NCBI GenBank assembly: GCA_038396625.1
Contig: CP121688.1
Span: forward strand, 3,844,001-3,908,000
From: G038396625 sp038396625
GTDB lineage: Bacteria > Bacillota > Clostridia > Peptostreptococcales > Thermotaleaceae
Length of the DNA stretch: 64,000 nt
Reading direction: 5' to 3'
Positions 27,253-34,943 of this stretch are shown one piece after another (position 1 is the first letter of the stretch; every line of letters starts with the position of its first letter). The position numbers and the translations under genes are program-made. The notes beneath the pieces were generated by a model that had not been told where the DNA came from, made no database searches, and was given only the letters and a program-made list of their open reading frames with translations.

Positions 27253-28113
27253 CTATTTAAGTTCTGTAATCAAAATCGCTGCAAATATGGCAATACAACC
27301 AAAAACCATCTTTAATGTAAAGGCTTCTCCAAGTAATATTACGGAAAGTATACTACCAAATACAGCCTCTAAGCTTAATATAATTGCCGCATGAGTAGAA
27401 ATAGTATATTTCTGAGCAACCGTTTGAAGAAAATACGCTATACAAGTACAAAATAAACCAAGATATACCATGGATACTATCCCATTCAAGGCTAGGTTTG
27501 TAGGAAAAGGTTCAAAAACCAATGCGGATATTAGTGATAATATGGCCACTGCTCCAAATTGTACCACGGTTAGGATAATTGTATCTTGTTTTTCAGCAAA
27601 ATAGCCTGTTGAAATGATATGTGCTGCAAAGAATAAAGAACTGAATAAAGTCAAACTATCTCCAAAGCCCATGCGAAAAGTTGTATTCACAGTTAATAAG
27701 CCAATGCCCACAAAACAAACAACAGCTCCAATAAAAGACCTTCTATCTGGTTTTTTCTTAGATATAAGCCAGTAAAGAAATGGTGCCATAACTACATAGG
27801 TACCCGCTAAAAATGCTTGTTTACCTGCTGAGGTATATTGGAGGGCTATCATTTGCGTTACAAAAGCAATATACAGAATCGTTCCAACAATTATGCCGCC
27901 CTTTAGATCACTTCTTTGTTGAACCATTATTTTTTTCCTAAAAACCACTGCCAACACAATAAATGCCAATATAAATCGAATTGCAATAATAAATAGAGGT
28001 GTAGCATAACTTAATGCATGCTTAGAAGCTACAAATGTAGTTCCCCAAAGAAAGGCTACAACAAGTAGGGTTAAATCTGCATATAAACGTGTTTTAACAC
28101 TGTTTTCTTCCAT
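27253..28113 (-). CDS. EamA/DMT-family transporter
   Basis: This 286-residue protein has ten predicted helices arranged as two EamA repeats. The first repeat opens with VVAFLWGTTFVASK; the second ends with SLEAVFGSILSVILLGEAF, the usual conserved tail. Such transporters export amino acids or other metabolites. The ATG at 28113 has GGGGGA upstream; a TTG two codons earlier is also open. It is a single gene with its own terminator. Confidence 0.87.
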   Translation of the reverse strand: MEENSVKTRLYADLTLLVVAFLWGTTFVASKHALSYATPLFIIAIRFILAFIVLAVVFRKKIMVQQRSDLKGGIIVGTILYIAFVTQMIALQYTSAGKQAFLAGTYVVMAPFLYWLISKKKPDRRSFIGAVVCFVGIGLLTVNTTFRMGFGDSLTLFSSLFFAAHIISTGYFAEKQDTIILTVVQFGAVAILSLISALVFEPFPTNLALNGIVSMVYLGLFCTCIAYFLQTVAQKYTISTHAAIILSLEAVFGSILSVILLGEAFTLKMVFGCIAIFAAILITELK

Positions 28114-28472
28114 AACCAATCCCCCTTTTAAATCTCTTGGTCTGTTTGTTATTCGCTGTCAAAATCATGTTATTATTTCGTACTATTGAAGCGATACTTT
28201 ATACTCTAAAATACTACTTTACATATAGACAACAACCATTTTAGATTTTAAAACACATATTCCATATTTTTCTTATTTTATTATATCATTTGTGGTAGAT
28301 GTTTGGTAAGCATTGAGCACATTTCTGAAGGATGTATATTAGAAAAGATTCTTACATACTTAGCACATCGCTGTACTGCAAAATTTCAATGATGGTATGT
28401 TATAATTGTAAGAGAGCAAAGGATATGATCCTACGCTATCGTTTTATGCTTATAGTTATTGGGGGATAAGAT
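28114..28472. other. intergenic region between divergent genes
   Basis: This is an AT-rich gap between the DMT transporter and the DUF3842 gene. TATAAT near 28402 on the plus strand could be the -10 box of the DUF3842 gene, with a weak TGCAAA 18 bases before it. Nothing else is seen. Confidence 0.4.
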
Positions 28473-28907
28473 ATGATTATTGGCGTTATCGATGCACAAG
28501 GAGCAGGAATAGGCAAAACAGTTATAGCTAAGTTAAGAAAAGAAATTTATTCAGATATTCATATTATCGCCTTAGGAACCAATGAGTTTGCTACAGCCAA
28601 CATGATCAAGGCAGGTGCTGATGTGGGAATAACTGGTGAGAAAAAGATTATTGAATTTTGTAAATATCATAGAATGGACTGTATAATAGGACCCATTGGC
28701 ATCATATATAGTGGGGGGATCCAAGGAGAAATTACCACTGTCATTTCTGAAGCAGTATTCCATACAACGTGTGCTAAGTACTTAATTCCATTAAAGAAAC
28801 ATGGTATTTATATTCCTGGCACAAGAAATCTAAAAATTAAGGATGCCATTGAAGAAATCGTCTATGACATTAGAAAAAAATGCAAAGATGATATAAAAAA
28901 TGAATAA
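28473..28907 (+). CDS. DUF3842 protein
   Basis: This 144-residue soluble protein belongs to the DUF3842 family, found widely in Clostridia. The N-terminal MIIGVIDAQGAGIGKTVI is glycine-rich and nucleotide-binding-like, and the following strands (IIALGTNEFAT, DCIIGPIGIIYSGG) suggest a small Rossmann-like fold. Function is not known. A good ribosome site (GGGGGATAAG) precedes the ATG. No partner gene is coupled to it; the next gene has its own T-box leader. Confidence 0.85.
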   Translation: MIIGVIDAQGAGIGKTVIAKLRKEIYSDIHIIALGTNEFATANMIKAGADVGITGEKKIIEFCKYHRMDCIIGPIGIIYSGGIQGEITTVISEAVFHTTCAKYLIPLKKHGIYIPGTRNLKIKDAIEEIVYDIRKKCKDDIKNE

Positions 28908-28951
28908 TGATTTTTACACAATAACGTTTGCGTGAATTTTTTAAATTTTCC

Positions 28952-28980
28952 TTGACATCAATTTCAAATCATGTTATTTT
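28952..28980 (+). promoter_or_regulatory. sigma-A promoter of the ilvA T-box leader
   Basis: TTGACA (28952-28957), a 17-base spacer, then TATTTT (28975-28980). Transcription should begin near 28987, a few bases before T-box stem I. Confidence 0.72.
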
Positions 28981-28986
28981 ATTAAG

Positions 28987-29239
28987 TAAATCATCATATT
29001 GTTGAACGCGAAGAAGGAGAAAGGTATTTTATGGTCAGCAGTTTCAGAGAGTCGGTGGTTGCTGTGAACCGATACTGTTCATAAATACAGATCACTCCCG
29101 AGCTGTGTCTTCCAATATTTAAATTATAATTTTAAATGAGTAGAAGATAACGACTAGCCCCGTTACAGGCTTAGGTTTGTTGGAACTGAAAAAAGAGGTG
29201 TTTTTTAGTAGGCACAATTAAGGTGGTACCGCGGGTTAT
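28987..29239 (+). promoter_or_regulatory. T-box leader with isoleucine specifier
   Basis: This T-box riboswitch reads the charging of a tRNA. Stem I has the AG-bulge (GAAGAAGGAGAAAGG) and distal loop (CAGAGAGTCGGTGGTTGCTG). The specifier is ATC at 29091-29093 in the context CAG-ATC-ACTCCCGAG, so it pairs with tRNA-Ile (GAU). The antiterminator carries the T-box AAGGTGGTACCGCGGG (29220-29235). Its TGGT bulge fits a tRNA ending in ACCA, as isoleucine tRNA does. Uncharged tRNA-Ile would prevent termination at 29240, and so raise ilvA when isoleucine is short. Confidence 0.94.
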
Positions 29240-29282
29240 GCTCGTCCTTGAAAGAAATTTCTTTCATGGGCGAGCTTTTTTA
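29240..29282 (+). terminator. T-box terminator
   Basis: GCTCG-TCC-TTGAAAG pairs with CTTTCA-TGGG-CGAGC across a short loop, followed by TTTTTT. Its rising side lies directly after the T-box antiterminator sequence. Confidence 0.9.
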
Positions 29283-29358
29283 ATGTCTAATAAACGAGAT
29301 TCAAAGATTTTTATGCACATTATATAACATATTAAAACTAAAACTAGGAGGTAGTATC

Positions 29359-30603
29359 ATGTCAAACTTAAATCAACCAGCATTCGTCAGCCAAGAATCC
29401 TTTTTAGATTATGTGGATTTCCAAGAAGCACAAAATCGTCTGAAAAAAGTATTAAAAGAAACCAAACTTCTATATAGCTCTACCTTTAGCGAGGAGTCTG
29501 GCAATGAAGTTTATATTAAACCTGAAAATCTGCAAAATACTGGCTCTTTTAAGATCCGAGGAGCCTATAATAAAATTGCCAAATTATCTTCACGTGAAAG
29601 ACAAAAAGGTCTCATTGCTTCATCAGCAGGAAACCATGCCCAAGGGGTTGCTTACGCTGCTCAACAACTTGGCGTAGAAGCTACTATCGTCATGCCGAAA
29701 ACAACGCCTCTTATTAAGGTTGAGGCCACGAGAAGCTATGGCGCCAAGGTTGTGCTATGTGGAGATTGTTATGATGAAGCCTATGCAGAAGCCCAAAGAT
29801 TAGAAAAGAAAAAAGGATATTATTTTGTTCATCCCTTTGATGATCTAGATGTCATTGAGGGTCAAGGAACTATTGGCCTTGAAATTCTTGAGGAACTGCA
29901 GGATGCAGACTGTATTTTGGTCCCTGTAGGAGGCGGCGGTATTATCAGTGGTATTGCACTAGCTGCAAAAACCTTAAAGCCCGATATCAAGGTTATCGGT
30001 GTAGAGCCTGAAGGCGCAAAAGCCATGAAACTATCTATGGATCAAAATAGACTCGTCCATCTAGATGCTGTCAGTACCATCGCCGATGGGGTTGCGGTCA
30101 AAAAACCTGGAGATCTTACTTTTTCTATTATTAAAGATTATGTAGATGAGATGATTGTAGTTTCTGACTTTGATATTATGGATGCTTCTCTTCTTCTCCT
30201 GGAAAAGCATAAATTAATTGGAGAAAATGCCGGTGTATTATCCCTTGCAGCACTAAAGAAAATGCAAGAAAAAAACAAAAAAGTTGTATCTGTGGTCAGT
30301 GGTGGAAATATCGATGTTTTAACCATATCTTCTATGATTAACCGAGGATTGGTTTCACGGGGAAGAATCTTCTGCTTTTCCCTCAACATGCCCGATAAAC
30401 CAGGAGAACTTTTGAAAATCTCAGAAATTCTAGCAAAATTAAATGCTAATGTTATTAAGTTAGATCATAATCAATTTAAAAACTTGGACCGCTTCATGGA
30501 TGTACAACTTGAGGTAACCGTTGAGACCAATGGCTATAAACATATTGAGCAAATTATTTCTGAACTGCAAAATGCTGGTTATCCTGTAGCAAAAGTATAT
30601 TAA
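29359..30603 (+). CDS. ilvA: threonine ammonia-lyase (threonine deaminase)
   Basis: This PLP enzyme converts threonine to 2-oxobutyrate and ammonia, the first step of isoleucine synthesis. The 414 residues have the PLP lysine Lys65 in NTGSFKIRGAYN, SSAGNHAQGVAYAA, the phosphate loop PVGGGGIISG and one C-terminal ACT-like domain from about residue 335. A single ACT domain is the short clostridial form; the E. coli form has two. The isoleucine T-box upstream supports a biosynthetic rather than catabolic role. AGGAGG precedes the ATG. Confidence 0.93.
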   Translation: MSNLNQPAFVSQESFLDYVDFQEAQNRLKKVLKETKLLYSSTFSEESGNEVYIKPENLQNTGSFKIRGAYNKIAKLSSRERQKGLIASSAGNHAQGVAYAAQQLGVEATIVMPKTTPLIKVEATRSYGAKVVLCGDCYDEAYAEAQRLEKKKGYYFVHPFDDLDVIEGQGTIGLEILEELQDADCILVPVGGGGIISGIALAAKTLKPDIKVIGVEPEGAKAMKLSMDQNRLVHLDAVSTIADGVAVKKPGDLTFSIIKDYVDEMIVVSDFDIMDASLLLLEKHKLIGENAGVLSLAALKKMQEKNKKVVSVVSGGNIDVLTISSMINRGLVSRGRIFCFSLNMPDKPGELLKISEILAKLNANVIKLDHNQFKNLDRFMDVQLEVTVETNGYKHIEQIISELQNAGYPVAKVY

Positions 30604-30646
30604 TCTCCTAGCATTCTAGAATTCTTATATAAAGGAGAGAGCTGAT

Positions 30647-31429
30647 TTGATTATTGAAGCAAAGCAAGTTTCATTCATCCGGGATTCAAAATATATTCTG
30701 AAAGAAATTAACTGGTCCGTAGCACCTGGCGAGCATTGGGCTATTTTAGGATTGAACGGTTCAGGCAAAACAACACTTTTAAATATGATAAACGGATACA
30801 TTTCTCCTTCAAAAGGGGAAATGAAGGTTCTGGGTAAAACCTTTGGAAAGTTTGATTTGAGAGAATTAAGAAAGTCTATTGGCTGGATTAGTTCAGCGCT
30901 CCAGGAAAAGTTGTGCGCCAATTCATCCGTCAAAGATATCGTTTTAAGTGGTAAGTTCGCCACCATCGGTTTATATGACCCGCCTGAAAAGGAAGATAGA
31001 GATTTTGCCCATGCGCTTCTAGAGCGTTTAAACTGCCTTCATCTGGCAAATCGCCCTTATCAATCTCTATCCCAAGGAGAAAAACAACGCGTACTTATTG
31101 CAAGGGGACTCATGGCTTCTCCTCGCTTGTTGATTCTAGATGAACCTTGTACGGGTTTGGACCTTTTTGCAAAGGAAAAATTGCTTTCTACCATCGAAAA
31201 ACTAAGTCATGAAAAAGATGGTCCCACTTTGATTTATGTTACGCACCACACGGAAGAAATACTGCCAGTTTTTAATCATACACTACTACTTCGTAAGGGA
31301 CAGGTCTATGCTTATGGTAAAACAGATGCTGTATTGACCAACAGCAACCTCTCTGACTTTTTTGAAGCTCCTATCCTCTTTGAGCAAGCCCTAGGCCGTG
31401 TGTGGCTACGTCTTGCTTCTGAACAGTAG
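30647..31429 (+). CDS. ABC transporter ATPase, YlmA-like
   Basis: This is a single-domain ABC ATPase of 260 residues. It has Walker A GLNGSGKT (35-42), signature LSQGEKQR, Walker B LLILDEP and the switch histidine in VTHHTEE. The sequence resembles YlmA/ModF-type stand-alone ATPases, and no permease gene is nearby. Start is TTG with AAAGGAGAG upstream. It lies 44 bases after ilvA, so it may share the T-box transcript, although a functional link to isoleucine is not evident. What it powers is unknown. Confidence 0.85.
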   Translation: MIIEAKQVSFIRDSKYILKEINWSVAPGEHWAILGLNGSGKTTLLNMINGYISPSKGEMKVLGKTFGKFDLRELRKSIGWISSALQEKLCANSSVKDIVLSGKFATIGLYDPPEKEDRDFAHALLERLNCLHLANRPYQSLSQGEKQRVLIARGLMASPRLLILDEPCTGLDLFAKEKLLSTIEKLSHEKDGPTLIYVTHHTEEILPVFNHTLLLRKGQVYAYGKTDAVLTNSNLSDFFEAPILFEQALGRVWLRLASEQ

Positions 31430-31430
31430 C

Positions 31431-31459
31431 AAAGCAGGGATATCCCTGCTTTCTTTTTT
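31431..31459 (+). terminator. terminator after the ABC ATPase
   Basis: AAAGCAGGGATATCCCTGCTTT is a self-complementary hairpin followed by CTTTTTT, directly after the stop codon. Confidence 0.88.
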
Positions 31460-31546
31460 GGCGCCAGGCTTGACAAATTGACAGTAGAGCTATTCATCAA
31501 GTCAGACCTCTATTCCTCTTCAAAGCGCTATAAAGCATGATAGAAA

Positions 31547-32821
31547 TTATTGCAAATCTCTATAATACTTTGGAAATTTGTGGGATCTGTTTTTACGACA
31601 AATATTGATGGCTTCCTCTTTCTTCAGAGGAAGATCTCCCTCTGCACTTTCATATACTTTCCGATTGACCTGCTGTGCAAAGCATCCAACTTTCGGTATA
31701 CCTATGATTTCATTCATCTCTTTCCATAGTTCTTTGATACTTTTTTCCCTAACACTGCCAAAGCTCATTGGAACGAAGTCACATGGATATAGATAACCGT
31801 CCCCACTGATATAGGAGTGCTGTGTTCCTGCACCGCATCCGTATTTCTCTTCACTTTCTGTATATGCAAAGGTGGTGATCTTTGGAAATCCACTTTTTTT
31901 ATTGGCTTTATGCTGTATCTCGATCAATCTTTTTCTTGATGCGTCATCATAAAGGATATCGTCTAAATTCTGTGCCTTTAACAGGTTACCGCTTAAGATT
32001 GGCTCTAATATTTTCACCTCATGAGCACCATTGTCCTTGGCAAGCTGAAAGAGTTTGAATAGCTTTTGTTCATTCACATCTTCCTTCATAATCACAGTCT
32101 GGGCCATGGTATAAAGACCAGCCTTTCTTGAGTTTTGCAGTGCTGTCAGGGCATAATCAAAGGCGTATTGGCTGTTTCTATTGGTATTGTGTTTTTCCCT
32201 ATCATAGGAGTCTAAACTGATGCCAATACTAAATAAACCGTTTTTCTTCAGCTCCTTGGCCTTCTCCAAGGTCAAATTGAATCCACTGGTAAATAGGATC
32301 GCTGTACTTCTGTTGTCTATAGCTCCTAGGATTTCAAAGATATCCTCCCTCACCATGGGTTCTCCCCCTGTAAGGCCAATGATGGATGTCCCCATTTCTT
32401 GAAGATCATGAATTACCTTCATCCACTCCTTGGTGGTAAGTTCGCTCTCATCATTTCTATTTTTTGCACTACAATACAGACAATTGTTGGGACATCTATG
32501 GGTTAAACATAGATACATAGAGATCGGCGCACTTCTTTTTGCATAAATCTGCTGTGTAAATATATTATCAGGAGATACAACAGCTTTTAGATTGGTCAAG
32601 AAAGCCTTGGATGGAAAGGGTGGCAGAAAAGCACTTAATACATATTGATCTTCAAATTGAACAATCTTTTCACCCTTTAAAATATTTACCATCATTCTCA
32701 TGTATTTTATACTATCAAAGCTTTTATCTTCTCTTAAAATATTGTACATTCTATATAAACTCCTTATAACCCTTTTATCTAACGCCATATTCACCAGCAT
32801 ACCTGCTTTGTTCAAATTCAT
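31547..32821 (-). CDS. radical SAM/SPASM-like protein of a methyltransferase operon
   Basis: This is a radical SAM enzyme of 424 residues. The [4Fe-4S]/SAM site is CPNNCLYC (Cys110, Cys114, Cys117), after an unusual 97-residue helical N-terminal part ending in LPPFPSKAF. GLTGGEPMVRED is the second SAM motif. The C-terminal region has GCGAGTQHSYI, DGYLYPCDF and further cysteines (VGCFAQQ, NICRK), a SPASM-like set for auxiliary clusters. Such proteins modify peptides or small molecules. The ATG has GGGGGA upstream; a GTG six codons earlier is possible. It is the last gene of the operon 34754-31547. No precursor peptide gene is seen beside it. Confidence 0.82.
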   Translation of the reverse strand: MNLNKAGMLVNMALDKRVIRSLYRMYNILREDKSFDSIKYMRMMVNILKGEKIVQFEDQYVLSAFLPPFPSKAFLTNLKAVVSPDNIFTQQIYAKRSAPISMYLCLTHRCPNNCLYCSAKNRNDESELTTKEWMKVIHDLQEMGTSIIGLTGGEPMVREDIFEILGAIDNRSTAILFTSGFNLTLEKAKELKKNGLFSIGISLDSYDREKHNTNRNSQYAFDYALTALQNSRKAGLYTMAQTVIMKEDVNEQKLFKLFQLAKDNGAHEVKILEPILSGNLLKAQNLDDILYDDASRKRLIEIQHKANKKSGFPKITTFAYTESEEKYGCGAGTQHSYISGDGYLYPCDFVPMSFGSVREKSIKELWKEMNEIIGIPKVGCFAQQVNRKVYESAEGDLPLKKEEAINICRKNRSHKFPKYYRDLQ

Positions 32822-32845
32822 AACTTTTCCCCCATTCACAACTCC

Positions 32846-33709
32846 TTAAACATATCGAAATATGCCATATGTAAATTTATGATTGATGACATATTGACCA
32901 TTTTCAACCTTTTCTCTTCTTATTTCTTCAATAATGTGGCCTTTTACCCTATCATAATCCCTAAAAATCTGTGCCGTTCCAGCGGCTGCTCCTGTTTCGT
33001 TGAGCCAGTCAAGCAGTTTTGCGGGACTGTCAAAGGAGAATGTGACCTCCCCTTCGCCTGCTTCCAAGGTCGTAAATTGCTGGTCATAAAACCACTTTTC
33101 CAACCCTTCTTTTCCCTTGGGAAGATGAAATCTTATATCCATGGGCTTTACAATTTCCTGCTGATTTTCCTCCATCACCTTCATAAATATTTCTTCCATT
33201 CCTTGGAGCGTTCCTTGGCTGTTGGCGATGACACCCACAATCCCTTTTTCATGCAATACCCTTTGGAATAGTTTTAAAAGATTTTTATGGTTAAAATATG
33301 GAAGCGCCCATCCACAGAATATGATATCAAACTTCTCATCTGTATTCTGAAGGAATTCCATTCCATCCATGTTAATAGTTTTTATTCCCCTATGTGGTAA
33401 GTCTTTACAGTCCTCCAACATCTTTTCAGAAATATCAACAGCTGTAATTTCGCAATCTATGTTCTTCTCTAAAAGCTTTTTTGTAATATATCCTGTACCA
33501 CAGGCAAAATCTAAAATCTTGATTTTCTTCTTATGGGTTATATATTCTGGCTTGATGATTTTATCTGTAAATCTACCCATCTCCTGAAGCCAATAGATAT
33601 AGGTCTTCGCAACTTTGTCGTACTCCCTTCGATAGTCCTCATTGCCGATCACTTCCCTGCGAAAAAGCTTAGCAACAACTTTCATGTAGAGCTTTAGCTT
33701 ATTGATCAT
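32846..33709 (-). CDS. class I SAM-dependent methyltransferase
   Basis: This is a 287-residue Rossmann-fold methyltransferase. The SAM-binding motif is ILDFACGTGYITKK near residue 65, then ITAVDISEKML (motif II) and FDIIFCGWALPYF (motif IV region). An N-terminal extension of about 45 residues and a long C-terminal half presumably recognise the substrate. Its ATG overlaps the stop of the preceding methyltransferase, so the two are made together. It resembles UbiE/BioC-like enzymes only in the core. Substrate unknown. Confidence 0.82.
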   Translation of the reverse strand: MINKLKLYMKVVAKLFRREVIGNEDYRREYDKVAKTYIYWLQEMGRFTDKIIKPEYITHKKKIKILDFACGTGYITKKLLEKNIDCEITAVDISEKMLEDCKDLPHRGIKTINMDGMEFLQNTDEKFDIIFCGWALPYFNHKNLLKLFQRVLHEKGIVGVIANSQGTLQGMEEIFMKVMEENQQEIVKPMDIRFHLPKGKEGLEKWFYDQQFTTLEAGEGEVTFSFDSPAKLLDWLNETGAAAGTAQIFRDYDRVKGHIIEEIRREKVENGQYVINHKFTYGIFRYV

Positions 33710-34293
33710 CTTTTCTCACCCACAATGATAAAATAATATTTTTTCGCCATACAGCTTTCAATAGCAAATTTACCTCCCAGTAAATCCTTTGCTTCCTTGC
33801 TGGTTCTAAAATAAAGTTTTCCAAATAAAAAGTATTCAAAACAGCGCAGCAATTTCGTTCTAAGATGCTTCCTATCAAAGTCAAGGATAAGGATTCTTCC
33901 CTTCTCTTTTAATATCCGATGTACTTCTTCTATGAGCTTTTGTTGCTTTTCTATATGATGCATAACGTCTGCTAATATAACAACGTCCATACTCCTATCC
34001 TCAAAATTTGTATTCAATCCATCCCCTAGAATGGGAAGGATTTTTTCATTCGTTTTTATTTGAGACAGCATCCTTTCACTTTCATCCACTACATATATTT
34101 TATTACATTGATCCCATAGGTGCTGCGCCAAATGGCCTGTGCCTCCACCTATATCCACAATTTTTTCATTCCCTTGCAGCTTGAGGGCGTCCTTTATTTC
34201 TTCCACCTTATATAATTGAAAGACTTTCATAAAAATATCATAATACCTATAGACCTTATCAAATTCCCTCAAGCTACATCTCTCCCTTTTCAT
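33706..34293 (-). CDS. small class I SAM-dependent methyltransferase
   Basis: This 195-residue methyltransferase has motif I KIVDIGGGTGHLAQHL, motif II KIYVVDESERML and MDVVILADVMHHI. It is near the minimal size for the fold. It overlaps by four bases both the upstream XRE gene and the downstream methyltransferase, showing tight translational coupling. Two methyltransferases with a radical SAM protein suggest a small biosynthetic pathway, but the product is not known. Confidence 0.82.
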   Translation of the reverse strand: MKRERCSLREFDKVYRYYDIFMKVFQLYKVEEIKDALKLQGNEKIVDIGGGTGHLAQHLWDQCNKIYVVDESERMLSQIKTNEKILPILGDGLNTNFEDRSMDVVILADVMHHIEKQQKLIEEVHRILKEKGRILILDFDRKHLRTKLLRCFEYFLFGKLYFRTSKEAKDLLGGKFAIESCMAKKYYFIIVGEKR

Positions 34294-34754
34294 TGGCTAT
34301 CTACACTTTCACATAATTCGTCCAATCTTTTTCTAATATATTCAATCTCAAAAGAAGAGCACACCCTTCTATTTTGTTTGTCTAGTATCCTATAATGATT
34401 GCTAATGAGATTCTGCTGTATTTTAAAATTTTCTCTTATGTCTATATCTCGCCACCATACTTTTCCCCCTAGGGTGCTTTCGTAGCTTTTTTCATAATTT
34501 TTAAAAGCAAGGGAAAGAATTAGGTCCTGTGGGTCTCCCCCAAATAGCATTTGAATAATTTTGCTATCCTTAAATATGGAAGAGACAGCTACTGCACCCG
34601 TCCATCCTAAGCTTGCTCTTCCTTTTTCTATTTGGACAAGGGTTTTCTTGGATATGCCGATCATCTCCGCCATCCTATCCTGAGTAAAATCTTTCTCATT
34701 TCTTATGAGCTTGAGATTCGCATTCATCTTTTTTATAAAGTCATCTCTGTCCAA
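34290..34754 (-). CDS. XRE-family regulator heading the methyltransferase operon
   Basis: This is a 154-residue protein. Residues 10-65 form a lambda-type HTH (FTQDRMAEMIGISKKTLVQIEKGRASLG). The rest is unrecognised and has a WWRDID segment and a basic C-terminal end. Start is TTG with GGAGGTGAT upstream. It is the first gene of the operon, and the palindrome AGTGTAATTTTACACT lies over its own -10 box, so it very likely represses itself and the three enzymes downstream. A regulator coupled this tightly to biosynthesis genes may sense their product. Confidence 0.85.
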   Translation of the reverse strand: MDRDDFIKKMNANLKLIRNEKDFTQDRMAEMIGISKKTLVQIEKGRASLGWTGAVAVSSIFKDSKIIQMLFGGDPQDLILSLAFKNYEKSYESTLGGKVWWRDIDIRENFKIQQNLISNHYRILDKQNRRVCSSFEIEYIRKRLDELCESVDSQ

Positions 34755-34776
34755 ATCATCACCTCCACATTTCTAT

Positions 34777-34811
34777 AGTGTAATTTTACACTTTTTGAGT
34801 TTATTTGTAAA
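34777..34811 (-). promoter_or_regulatory. promoter and overlapping operator of the XRE/methyltransferase operon
   Basis: On the minus strand TTTACA (34806-34811), 17 bases, TAAAAT (34783-34788). The 16-base palindrome AGTGTAATTTTACACT (34777-34792) covers the -10 box. A dimeric HTH protein bound there would block RNA polymerase. Confidence 0.78.
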
Positions 34812-34814
34812 TAT

Positions 34815-34856
34815 AAAATCAATAAGTACCTACTTTTCAGCAGATACTTATTGATC
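34815..34856 (-). terminator. terminator of the MATE gene
   Basis: ATCAATAAGTA and TACTTATTGAT pair around a 16-base loop; the minus strand continues TTTTATATTT. It lies about 90 bases past the MATE stop and just upstream of the XRE promoter. Confidence 0.7.
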
Positions 34857-34943
34857 CTTGAATATCGTTTAGTCTTTTTCATTGTAATGATTAATAATAT
34901 CCAATAAAAGCTACATGCTTGTTCTCTTGCTTTTTGAGGGTTT

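Noticed and set aside
32879..33271. A 130-codon plus-strand frame
   Set aside because: It is antisense to a methyltransferase gene in a coupled operon.
34755..34943. A short basic peptide frame upstream of the XRE gene as a possible RiPP precursor
   Set aside because: The frame runs through the MATE terminator and the XRE promoter, lacks a ribosome site and has no leader-core pattern.
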